NCBI GenBank assembly: GCA_944329445.1
Contig: CALVIH010000009.1
Location: 1-36,886, forward strand
Source of the DNA: an uncultured Bacilli bacterium
GTDB lineage: Bacteria; Bacillota_I; Bacilli_A; RF39; UBA660
Reading direction: 5' to 3'
Length of the DNA: 36,886 bases
Part shown: one piece after another, positions 14,936 to 22,886 of the stretch
Position numbering within the stretch: position 1 is the first letter of the stretch
Layout of the letters: each line of letters starts with the position of its first letter
Notes under the pieces: model-generated
The model's input: the letters and a program-made list of their open reading frames with translations, nothing else
What the model was told of the DNA's origin: nothing
The model's database searches: none
Position numbers and translations under genes: made by a program

Positions 14936-17470
14936 TTAATCGAAGTTATCTAAAAAGTCATCAATCGTCATAAACTTATCATCAATTTCTTTTAAAGAAA
15001 CCTCTTTTTTTTCTTTGGCCTCTTGCTTAGTAACCGGTTTTGATACGGTTTCTTTTTTTACTTTAGTATCTTTTAATAATTCTGCTTGTTCATAAACGTC
15101 ATCTATTAATGTTTTAGAAATGGTTGATCCGGTTGAATACCTATCCATGATTGATATTTCGGTTAATTTATGAGTTTTCTCCTTGCCGCCAGACTTAATT
15201 ATAATGTTTTTCTTAGCATCCCCAACGTATACTTTTATTATTTCCTGTGGATTACTTTTTACTTCTCTTAACAGTAGTAAACCTCTTTTAGCACGAGAAG
15301 TTTTTTCAAACTCCGATAACTTGATTCGTTTCGCAAGTCCTTTGTGAGTAATTATGGTAACGTACTCACTATTACCATCAAACACACATCCTCCTACTAC
15401 TTCATCGTCCTTTAGATTTATGGCCTTAACTCCCGCGGTTCTAAGCCCAATCGTAGGTATTTCAGATCTATCATACCAAAGCCCATAACCTTTTTTAGTA
15501 GCGATAAATACTTCATTATATAAATCCATCGTAACGTTTGTTACTTCGTCTTTATCCTTGAGTTTTATGTACATAATAGGTTTTGAGTAACGTTGTACAA
15601 CAAAATCAGAAAGAGTAGACTTTTTAGTCATACCATTTTTAGTAAACGTAATTATCTCACGATCATCAAAATTAGAGACTGGTATGGCTTTAATTATTTT
15701 TTCATCTTGCTTAATCGGTACCACGTTACTTACGTGCTTTCCAAGATCTTTCCACTTAAGTTCGGGAAGCTCATGAACCGGAATGTATAAGTAATTACCT
15801 TTGTTGGTAAATAAAAGCAAGGTATCTAACGTGTTTTGTTCAAATAATCCAGTTACGTAGTCATCTTCCTTAACACCAGTTGCTTCATTTTCTGATGCCT
15901 TATACGATTTTTTAGATACTCTTTTTACATAACCTTCATTCGTTACAACAACGATAACATCTTCCTTAGGTATCATTTGAGTCATATCTATTTTTATCTC
16001 AGTTATCTCGTCTTTAATTTGAGTTTTTCTTGGATAAGTAAATTCTTTCTTTACCTTTCTTAGTTCATCTTTCATTACTTTTTTTAATTCATTTTCGTCA
16101 GATAAAATAAGTTCGTACTCTTTAATTGCTTCTTCTAACGACCTCATCTCATTTTCAACGTCGGTTATGTCGGTATTAGTCAAACGATATAGTTGTAACA
16201 TTACGATTGCCGTTGCTTGTTTTTCAGTAAACAAAAACTCTTTTATTAAGTTAATTATCGCATCAGCTTTATTTTTAGATGCCCTAATCACTTTTATAAC
16301 TTCATCTAAAATACTAATCGCTTTAATCAAACCTTCTAATATATGGTATCTATCCTTAGCATGTTCTAAATCAAATTTCGTTCTTCTTGTTACTACCTCT
16401 TTTTTATGATTGATAAACGCATCTATTATTCCAAGTACACCAACTTGTCTTGGTCTACGATTAACTATTGCAATCATGTTAAAACTGTATGATATTTGCA
16501 TATCAGTATTTTTTAGTAGATAGTTGGTAATCAATTCTACGTTAGCGTCTTTTTTTAGTTCAATAACAATTCTAAGTTCACCACGAGACGTTTCGTCCCT
16601 TACATCAGAAATACCTTCTATTTTTTTATCGATTCTAATATCATTCATCTTTTTAACGAGCATTGCCTTGTTAACTTCGTATGGTATTTCGGTAATAACA
16701 ATCATCTGTTTACCTTTTTCTTTAACAACCTCATACTTAGACTTAACGATTATCTTACCTTTACCTGTTTCGTAAGCGTTTTTTATTTCTTTTGTGCCTT
16801 CAATTACACCACCAGTCGGAAAATCAGGCCCAGGCATAACCTCCAAAATAGAATCTAATCTACAGTTAGGTGAATCTATTCTTTTGATGGTTGCATCAAT
16901 TACTTCTCCTAAGTTATGTGGTGGAATGTTCGTTGCGTACCCAGCGGATATACCAGTTGATCCATTTACCAAAAGATTAGGAAATCCTGCTGGTAAAACG
17001 ATTGGCTCCATTAAGGTGTCATCATAGTTAGGTGCCATTTCAACCGTATCTTTGTTAATATCATTCAAAAGTACGTTACTTATCTTTGATAGTCTAGCTT
17101 CGGTATAACGCATTGCAGCAGCACCATCACCATCCATTGAACCATTGTTACCATGCATGTCTATGTAAGGCGTTGCCATCTTCCAATCCTGACTCATTCT
17201 TACCATTGCATCATAAATTGAAGAATCTCCGTGTGGATGATAATTACCCATTATTTCACCAACTGCTTTAGCACTTTTACGATACTTTTTATCATAGGTA
17301 TTACCTGATTTATACATTCCGTACAAAATCCTTCTTTGAACAGGTTTTAAACCATCCCTAACGTCAGGCAAGGCACGGTCTAAAATAATAGTTTTACAAT
17401 ACCTACCAAACCGTTCTCCCATTATTTCTTCAAGTGAGTATTCTTCTATTCTTTTTAAAACATCTTTCAC
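14936..17470 (-). CDS. parC: DNA topoisomerase IV subunit A
   Basis: ParC breaks and rejoins DNA to decatenate daughter chromosomes. The 844 residues contain the winged-helix/tower core with active-site Tyr122 (AAAMRYTEARLSK) and the six-bladed C-terminal beta-propeller (about 500-790). GNTYDKKYRKSAKAVGEIMG is ParC-like, not GyrA-like. Ser83 and Asp87 in HPHGDSSIYDAM occupy the quinolone-determining positions and look unmutated in kind. The start is GTG and overlaps the acetyltransferase gene stop by 4 bp, with GGAGGTG upstream. The tail is acidic (DDKFMTIDDFLDNFD). Confidence 0.97.
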   Translation of the reverse strand: MKDVLKRIEEYSLEEIMGERFGRYCKTIILDRALPDVRDGLKPVQRRILYGMYKSGNTYDKKYRKSAKAVGEIMGNYHPHGDSSIYDAMVRMSQDWKMATPYIDMHGNNGSMDGDGAAAMRYTEARLSKISNVLLNDINKDTVEMAPNYDDTLMEPIVLPAGFPNLLVNGSTGISAGYATNIPPHNLGEVIDATIKRIDSPNCRLDSILEVMPGPDFPTGGVIEGTKEIKNAYETGKGKIIVKSKYEVVKEKGKQMIVITEIPYEVNKAMLVKKMNDIRIDKKIEGISDVRDETSRGELRIVIELKKDANVELITNYLLKNTDMQISYSFNMIAIVNRRPRQVGVLGIIDAFINHKKEVVTRRTKFDLEHAKDRYHILEGLIKAISILDEVIKVIRASKNKADAIINLIKEFLFTEKQATAIVMLQLYRLTNTDITDVENEMRSLEEAIKEYELILSDENELKKVMKDELRKVKKEFTYPRKTQIKDEITEIKIDMTQMIPKEDVIVVVTNEGYVKRVSKKSYKASENEATGVKEDDYVTGLFEQNTLDTLLLFTNKGNYLYIPVHELPELKWKDLGKHVSNVVPIKQDEKIIKAIPVSNFDDREIITFTKNGMTKKSTLSDFVVQRYSKPIMYIKLKDKDEVTNVTMDLYNEVFIATKKGYGLWYDRSEIPTIGLRTAGVKAINLKDDEVVGGCVFDGNSEYVTIITHKGLAKRIKLSEFEKTSRAKRGLLLLREVKSNPQEIIKVYVGDAKKNIIIKSGGKEKTHKLTEISIMDRYSTGSTISKTLIDDVYEQAELLKDTKVKKETVSKPVTKQEAKEKKEVSLKEIDDKFMTIDDFLDNFD

Positions 17471-18108
17471 GAGCGATTCACCTCCTTCTTTATTATCTTA
17501 TCAAAATCATCTATTTTATCTTTTAATAGTTTTAAAAACTTACTTATATGGTTACCATCAGCAAATCCGTGATGGGCCATGATCATTAAATTAGTGTAAT
17601 ACCTGTTATTCTCTTCCGTAAACTTCCCCCATATAAACTGAGGAATTGTTATATTTTTATCAAACGGAACAACAAGCGATGTAAATTCAAACCAAGGAGC
17701 ACACGAAAACCAAACTTCCCCTTGGTCAGGAACATCAATTGACTTTCCCTTGGTTAAAAGCTTTGTTTGGTTACATTCAAAACTTTCTATATATTCCTTA
17801 AAATCATTTTTCATATCGTAACTAAAGAATCCAATTTTATCATCATCAAGCATTTGAACAAAACTAGGCCTTATACTATCATATTTATATATTTTATTAT
17901 TTTCAAATCGATACTTAAAACAATCTAATTCATTTACTGCAAGTGAAATAAAATATCCGATCGTTGCATAATGATTTTTATGTATTTTGCAATAATTTAC
18001 TATGTTAGTTATATCTATTTTAGTAGTTACAAAAAGAAATGGGTTTGTTCTTTTATGATAGTAATCAAAAAGTTTCTTTCTTTTAAAATCTTTTACTTCT
18101 TGCTTCAT
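17467..18108 (-). CDS. Chloramphenicol acetyltransferase-like protein (CATA family)
   Basis: The CAT fold transfers acetyl from acetyl-CoA to a hydroxyl group. The catalytic motif HHxxxDG is present as HHGFADG, with His180 and Asp184. The C-terminal GNHISKFLKLL and the N-terminal FKRKKLFDYYHKRTNPFLFV match the family. The 213 residues are full length. It lies inside the topoisomerase IV operon: its ribosome site overlaps the parE stop, and its stop overlaps the parC start (GTGA). The coupled placement suggests it is expressed with ParE and ParC. Whether it acetylates chloramphenicol or another substrate cannot be told from sequence. Confidence 0.9.
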   Translation of the reverse strand: MKQEVKDFKRKKLFDYYHKRTNPFLFVTTKIDITNIVNYCKIHKNHYATIGYFISLAVNELDCFKYRFENNKIYKYDSIRPSFVQMLDDDKIGFFSYDMKNDFKEYIESFECNQTKLLTKGKSIDVPDQGEVWFSCAPWFEFTSLVVPFDKNITIPQFIWGKFTEENNRYYTNLMIMAHHGFADGNHISKFLKLLKDKIDDFDKIIKKEVNRS

Positions 18109-18116
18109 GACTTCAC

Positions 18117-20027
18117 CTACTTTAACATCTCATAGTTATCTTCAAGCGTAAAGTCTACGTTTTCTTCTATCCATTCTTTTCTTGGCTCAACCTTATCTCC
18201 CATAAGTATGGATACCCGTTTTTCCGCTAATGCAACATCGGTTATCTTAATTCTAAACAAACTTCTTTTTTCTGGATCCATGGTTGTTTCCCATAACTGG
18301 GTAGCATCCATTTCACCAAGACCTTTATACCTTTGTAAATCTTCTACTTTTCTTCCCGCTGTTACTTCTTTTAACTCATCATCAGAATATACGTATACCT
18401 CTTCTTTTTTAGAAAAAGTAACTTTATAAAGTGGTGGGTTTGCTATGTATACACGCCCTGCTTCTATTAAAGGTCTCATGTAACGATAAAAGAACGTAAC
18501 AAGTAAAACCTGTATATGGCAGCCATCATCATCGGCATCGGTCATTATAATTATCTTATCGTAGTTACAATCTTCAAGGTGAAAATCCGGCCCAACACCT
18601 GCTCCTATCGTATATATTAAAGTGTTTATTTCAGCATTTTTATAAGCCTCTTCAACCGTACACCTTTCGGTATTTAGAACCTTACCACGTAATGGTAAAA
18701 TTGCTTGATACTCCCTGTCACGGCCCGTTTTTGCGCTACCTCCTGCCGAATCTCCCTCTACGATAAACAACTCGTTTTTCTTAGCATCCTTTTTTGTTGC
18801 TGGAGCCAGTTTATCCGATAAGTTCTTTTCCTTAGAGTTCTTCGTTTTTCCCTTACGAGCTTCTTCCCTTGCTTTTCTAGCTGCTTCCCTAGCAGCTTTT
18901 CCTTTTAATGCCTTATTTATAATGTCAGTTGCAACGGATTTATTTTCTTCTAGGAAATACTGCATTTTTTCGTAAACAATTTGCTCAACCACCGTTTTAG
19001 CAATCGGTGTTCCAAGCTTGCCTTTGGTTTGTCCCTCAAATTGTAATAACTCTTCTGGGATTTTTAATGATAAGATAACAGTTAACCCTTCTCTTACGTC
19101 AGTACCTTCAAAATTCTTATCCTTAGCTTTTAAATATCCGTTAGCTTTAGCATAGTCGTTAAATACTTTTGTTAAAGCACTTTTAAGCCCAACTTCATGA
19201 CTTCCACCATCCGAGGTTTTAACATTGTTAACAAAAGATACAACGTTTTCGTTATAAGAATCCGTGTATTGAAGTGCACATTCAACCTCAATCTTATTTT
19301 TTACTCCTTCAAAACCAACAACGTTATGAATTGTTTTCTTACCTTCATTTAAGTATGATACAAATTCTTCTAGACCCTTTTCGTAATGGAAATGAGCTTC
19401 TTTTTCATCCTCTTCATCTATTACGTCGATCATTAATCCCTTTATTAAAAAGGCTGATTCCTGCATCCTTTCACATATCGTGGTAAACGAAAAAGTTGTT
19501 GTTGAAAAAATACTATCATCAGGCATAAACCTAACGGTTGTACCAGTTCTATTGGTTGTACCAACCTTTTTTAAATCTTCGTCTAAATGTCCACCATTCT
19601 TAAATGAAATTTCATATTTTCCACCATCACGGTTTATACTTACCCTCATCCATTTGGAAAGAGCATTTACGACTGATGCACCAACACCATGTAATCCTCC
19701 AGATACTTTATAGCCACCTTCTTGGAATTTACCACCAGCATGTAAAACGGTATAAATAACCTCCGGAGTTGACTTACCAGACGCATGTTTTCCAACCGGC
19801 ACACCACGACCTTCATCAGAAACAGAAACAGAGCCATCTTTATGAATGATGATCTTTATATGATTACCATATCCATTTATCGCTTCGTCAATACCATTGT
19901 CAACTATCTCCCAGACAAGATGATGTAAACCTCTTTTATCAGTTGAACCAATGTACATACCCGGTCTTTTTCTTACCGCTTCAAGACCTTCTAATATTTT
20001 AATTGATGATTCATCATACTTTGGCAT
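18117..20027 (-). CDS. parE: DNA topoisomerase IV subunit B
   Basis: The ATPase subunit of topoisomerase IV, 636 residues. A GHKL domain has EIVDNGIDEAINGYG and DEGRGVPV near the N-terminus and GGLHGVGASVVNALS as the lid. The transducer is in the middle. The TOPRIM part has FIVEGDSAGGSAKTGRDREY and DADDDGCHI. QRYKGLGEMDATQLWETTMD is the C-terminal signature. It is called parE because of the ParC-like partner in the same operon. An extended -10 (TGTTATAAT) lies about 45 nt upstream of the ATG. Confidence 0.96.
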   Translation of the reverse strand: MPKYDESSIKILEGLEAVRKRPGMYIGSTDKRGLHHLVWEIVDNGIDEAINGYGNHIKIIIHKDGSVSVSDEGRGVPVGKHASGKSTPEVIYTVLHAGGKFQEGGYKVSGGLHGVGASVVNALSKWMRVSINRDGGKYEISFKNGGHLDEDLKKVGTTNRTGTTVRFMPDDSIFSTTTFSFTTICERMQESAFLIKGLMIDVIDEEDEKEAHFHYEKGLEEFVSYLNEGKKTIHNVVGFEGVKNKIEVECALQYTDSYNENVVSFVNNVKTSDGGSHEVGLKSALTKVFNDYAKANGYLKAKDKNFEGTDVREGLTVILSLKIPEELLQFEGQTKGKLGTPIAKTVVEQIVYEKMQYFLEENKSVATDIINKALKGKAAREAARKAREEARKGKTKNSKEKNLSDKLAPATKKDAKKNELFIVEGDSAGGSAKTGRDREYQAILPLRGKVLNTERCTVEEAYKNAEINTLIYTIGAGVGPDFHLEDCNYDKIIIMTDADDDGCHIQVLLVTFFYRYMRPLIEAGRVYIANPPLYKVTFSKKEEVYVYSDDELKEVTAGRKVEDLQRYKGLGEMDATQLWETTMDPEKRSLFRIKITDVALAEKRVSILMGDKVEPRKEWIEENVDFTLEDNYEMLK

Positions 20028-20082
20028 AAAAAAATCATCTCCTTATCTTCTTAACCTATAAAGCATTATAACATAAGAATTT

Positions 20083-20111
20083 AAAAAAGTGCAAAATTCT
20101 TTACACTTTTT
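20083..20111 (-). terminator. Terminator of the YhcG-like nuclease gene
   Basis: Minus strand AAAAAGTG, an interior loop, CACTTTTTT. It separates the nuclease gene from parE. Confidence 0.7.
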
Positions 20112-20120
20112 GTCATTCAT

Positions 20121-21065
20121 TTAATTCTGATTAACTTTTTCTTTTACTTTGTTTAACTTATAGGTAGTAATAAAAATATCTAAATCACTTACGTATTCTA
20201 ATATCAGCTTATTATTCTTTCTTGATATTACTATCCCTATCGTTTTATTATGATAAGGTTCTTTTAACGTTTTATCTATTACTTTCATATAATTGAGTGT
20301 TTGCCCTATATCTTTCGCAGTTACTTCATTCTTTTTTAACTCACACACCATAAACCTATTTAATTTATAGTTAAAAAATAGTAAATCCACAAAATAGTTC
20401 TTATCATTATACGTTACTTTATATTCACTTCCTACAAAAGTAAAGCCTGTTCCTAGTTCTAAAAATACTTTTTCTAATTCTTTTAAAATGTATTTTTTTA
20501 GTACCTTTTCACTTAGTTTTTCTTCTTCAACTATGTTTATTATTATTGGGTCATGTAACATATCTTTTATTCTTAATTCACCATTTTGTCTTTCACTCAT
20601 TAATTTTATATTCTTTTTATCAGCATAAGATAGCCTATTAAATGAATCAGTTTTAATTTCATTTATTAATCCCCTTACTGATAAATTATTTTCTATGCAC
20701 CTATTTATGTAGTAGTTTCTTTCGTTTTCATTATCAAAAGAAAGAACATAATTCCAATGAGACCAACTCAATTGGGTCAACAGCGTTGACCTTTTCTTAT
20801 CTTTAAAATAACTATAAAATTTTCTCATTCTTTTTAAATTCTTTTGGCTGTAACCCTTACCATATTGTTCTACTAACTTTTTAGACCATTCCTTAATTAA
20901 TTTATCTCCGTACTTTGCTCTTTTCTCTCCTCCTTGAGCTTCTATTAATAATCTGCCTATCTCAAAGTACGTCTTTACTGTTTCTTTATTACTTTCAATG
21001 TATCTTACTTTTTCATTTACTTCTTTTTCTTCTATTATGCTTTTTATTTCGTCAAAGTAATTCAT
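20121..21065 (-). CDS. YhcG/DUF1016 PDDEXK-type nuclease
   Basis: A two-domain protein of 314 residues. The N-terminal DUF1016_N/YhcG part includes YFEIGRLLIEAQGGEKRAKY and YGKGYSQKNLKRMRKFY. The C-terminal PDDEXK domain has VDLLFFNYKLNRFMVCELKK as its catalytic strand (Asp and Glu-x-Lys). Members are often found in defence islands and next to restriction systems, but their cellular role is not settled. No partner genes are here. It sits between parE and yneF, breaking an otherwise conserved neighbourhood, so it is probably acquired. A 12-bp perfect inverted repeat covers its -10 and start codon. Confidence 0.9.
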   Translation of the reverse strand: MNYFDEIKSIIEEKEVNEKVRYIESNKETVKTYFEIGRLLIEAQGGEKRAKYGDKLIKEWSKKLVEQYGKGYSQKNLKRMRKFYSYFKDKKRSTLLTQLSWSHWNYVLSFDNENERNYYINRCIENNLSVRGLINEIKTDSFNRLSYADKKNIKLMSERQNGELRIKDMLHDPIIINIVEEEKLSEKVLKKYILKELEKVFLELGTGFTFVGSEYKVTYNDKNYFVDLLFFNYKLNRFMVCELKKNEVTAKDIGQTLNYMKVIDKTLKEPYHNKTIGIVISRKNNKLILEYVSDLDIFITTYKLNKVKEKVNQN

Positions 21066-21100
21066 ATAATAGTTCCTTTCAATTGGTTAACTATTATATG
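21063..21100. promoter_or_regulatory. 12-bp perfect inverted repeat over the promoter/start of the YhcG-like gene
   Basis: CATATAATAGTT (21063-21074) and AACTATTATATG (21089-21100), 14 bp apart. The right arm read on the minus strand contains TATAAT; the left arm contains the start codon. The ribosome site lies in the gap. Most of the right arm would not be transcribed, so it fits an operator better than an RNA hairpin. Confidence 0.5.
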
Positions 21101-21127
21101 CCCTGAATTTTAAAAAATTGTCGAAAT

Positions 21128-21163
21128 AAAAAAAGCTAATGAATTATTGTACTTTATTCATCG
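21128..21163 (-). terminator. Terminator overlapping the yneF 3' end
   Basis: Minus strand: AAGCGATGAAT, a loop, ATTCATTAGCTT, then a T run. The stem lies partly in the last codons of the gene. Confidence 0.65.
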
Positions 21164-21353
21164 CTTTCATCATTTGATTTATTTGTTTTTGGCTTGGTGT
21201 TCTTCCCATCTGTTGCATCATAATCTTTATCATTTTTTCATTTATTGGTGGATTTTTCTTTAAATACTTTTTCATGAATGCTCTAGCTCCAAAAAATCCT
21301 GCAATTAAACCTACTACAAGACCTATTAAACACCATAATATATTTCCTAACAT
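21144..21353 (-). CDS. UPF0154 (YneF) small membrane protein
   Basis: Sixty-nine residues with one N-terminal glycine-rich membrane helix ([20 protein letters not shown]) followed by the strongly conserved cytosolic segment [20 protein letters not shown] and then [14 protein letters not shown], diagnostic of YneF. Its function is unknown. The ATG at 21353 has AAAGGAAATG upstream, whereas the longer frame begins in the promoter region. It keeps its B. subtilis position near sirA and tkt, although a plus-strand gene now lies between. Confidence 0.94.
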   Translation of the reverse strand: MLGNILWCLIGLVVGLIAGFFGARAFMKKYLKKNPPINEKMIKIMMQQMGRTPSQKQINQMMKAMNKVQ

Positions 21354-21444
21354 AATATCATTTCCTTTCTTAATATATTTTACTAAAAAAAATATGTTAT
21401 TACAAGTTTTATTATGATAAAATAATAATATAGGAGACAAAATA

Positions 21445-22365
21445 ATGATTGAACGATTTAAAAAACTAACTAAAAAAATGGATATATTATTAATAATTTA
21501 TGTAATTTTATATGTTATTCTAAATATAATTTTTTATCATGATAATTTTAATTTAACTCAAATTTTATTAAAACCATTTAAAATAAAATTTATGTTTTTA
21601 AATTTAATATTTTTTATGTTAAATATTATAGTTTTAATTTATGCAATATTTAGAATTTCATTACTTTTTGCAAAAGAAAAAAATCAAAAATATGAAAAAG
21701 TAGATATCAAATATATAAGAGATTATCTTACTATCCCACCTACAACTATGTCATACATAATAAACTTAGATTTAAATATTAAAAATGATATTATAGCTGA
21801 ATTACTTAGCTTAGAAATGGATGGATATGTTAAAAGACAAAATAATATGTTTGTGCAAACTGATAAACAAATTTCATATCTACCGGAATCAGATTTATAT
21901 TTAATAAAAAATTTAAACCGAGGAATTAGTGGTAGTCATTTTAAAAAATTAGTGGAAAAAGAATTATTAGATAATGGATACATAAAAAAGAAAAAAAATA
22001 ACTTTGTTAAAAAGTCTTTAATATTTTTAGGATTAGTTATATTTGGTTTTATTTTATTATACGTAGGTAGTGAAATTAACAACGATATAATTTCTTATAT
22101 TGCACTTAGTTGTATATTCTTAACTGGTTTTTGGTTTTTTGGAGGAAGTTTTATTTATGCTATAATAAATGACTATGAAAGAACAGAAAAAAGTAATAAT
22201 CTTTTACCAAAAATATTAGGTCTAGGAGAATTTTTAAAAGAATTTACAAATATAAATGATAGTAGATTAGACGAATTAAGTCTTAAAAGTTACTATTTAG
22301 TGTATTCTTTAACTTATAATTTAAATAATGATTTAGCAAATAGTATAAAAATAAAAATCTATTAA
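21445..22365 (+). CDS. DUF2207-like membrane protein
   Basis: A 306-residue protein with two hydrophobic hairpins: two helices in the first 85 residues and two at about 190-240. The cytosolic segment [20 protein letters not shown] followed by [19 protein letters not shown] resembles the winged-helix-like part of DUF2207 proteins. [11 protein letters not shown] near the C-terminus fits the same family. The large extracellular N-terminal domain of typical members is missing. AGGAG precedes the ATG. It is on the strand opposite to its neighbours, and its codons are very AT-rich, so transfer is likely. Confidence 0.65.
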   Translation: MIERFKKLTKKMDILLIIYVILYVILNIIFYHDNFNLTQILLKPFKIKFMFLNLIFFMLNIIVLIYAIFRISLLFAKEKNQKYEKVDIKYIRDYLTIPPTTMSYIINLDLNIKNDIIAELLSLEMDGYVKRQNNMFVQTDKQISYLPESDLYLIKNLNRGISGSHFKKLVEKELLDNGYIKKKKNNFVKKSLIFLGLVIFGFILLYVGSEINNDIISYIALSCIFLTGFWFFGGSFIYAIINDYERTEKSNNLLPKILGLGEFLKEFTNINDSRLDELSLKSYYLVYSLTYNLNNDLANSIKIKIY

Positions 22366-22366
22366 A

Positions 22367-22396
22367 AAGCATATACAAACGTATATGTTTTTTTAC
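22367..22396. terminator. Bidirectional terminator between the DUF2207-like gene and sirA
   Basis: CATATAC / GTATATG around AAAC, with A and T runs on both sides. Confidence 0.8.
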
Positions 22397-22815
22397 ACAT
22401 AATTTTTGCTAGTAACTTTACTAAGCCAAAAATAATCTTTATTATTAAAATCACATACGAAGATATTTTCTTCATTGGATAACACTTTAAAAAACTCCGT
22501 TATATTCTTATTTGTTTTTATTTTTATGTATGTATTATAAACGGTAAGCTTAGTTTTTTCTACTTTATTATCTAACACATGTTTATTAAGTGTTTTTAAG
22601 TAGTTACTATCAAAAGCATATCTTCTATATATTTTACTATTTATCTCTGTTTTATTAAATGCAACAGCCATTTGTTCAAATAGTCTATAAGATATTATAA
22701 AATCATTTTTACTAGATAAAGATATTTGCTCAAGCATCTTATATAAATAATAAGTTTTATTATAATAAAGTTTAGAAAAAGAATCATTAATTTTAAATAA
22801 ATAATATACCCTCAT
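22393..22815 (-). CDS. sirA: SirA-like inhibitor of replication initiation
   Basis: In B. subtilis SirA binds DnaA domain I and stops new rounds of replication in cells entering sporulation. This 140-residue protein starts MRVYYLFKINDSFSKLYYNK, like the YxLYxIKxxFAxHYFG start of SirA. It ends FFKVLSNEENIFVCDFNNKD then YFWLSKV, like the family's AMDFNSKRYGWLNP. The position directly after tkt and near yneF is the B. subtilis order (yneE is sirA). Similarity is weak in the middle, so position and the two ends carry the call. GAGGTG is the ribosome site, next to a hairpin. Confidence 0.78.
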   Translation of the reverse strand: MRVYYLFKINDSFSKLYYNKTYYLYKMLEQISLSSKNDFIISYRLFEQMAVAFNKTEINSKIYRRYAFDSNYLKTLNKHVLDNKVEKTKLTVYNTYIKIKTNKNITEFFKVLSNEENIFVCDFNNKDYFWLSKVTSKNYV

Positions 22816-22828
22816 AAAAAAACACCTC

Positions 22829-22857
22829 TTTTATAGAATAATATTTGTTCTATAAAA
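22829..22857 (-). other. Hairpin next to the sirA ribosome site
   Basis: Perfect 10-bp stem TTTTATAGAA / TTCTATAAAA with a 9-nt loop. On the minus strand it is followed at once by GAGGTG and the sirA ATG. It has no T run directly after it, so it is a weak terminator at best; it may influence sirA translation or end part of the tkt transcripts. Confidence 0.45.
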
Positions 22858-22886
22858 AAGATGTCGAATTATATATTAATATATTA

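Noticed and set aside
14936-20027. gyrB and gyrA instead of parE and parC
   Set aside because: The A subunit has ParC-type sequence (GNTYDKKYRKSAKAVG), and no recF, dnaN or dnaA is nearby.
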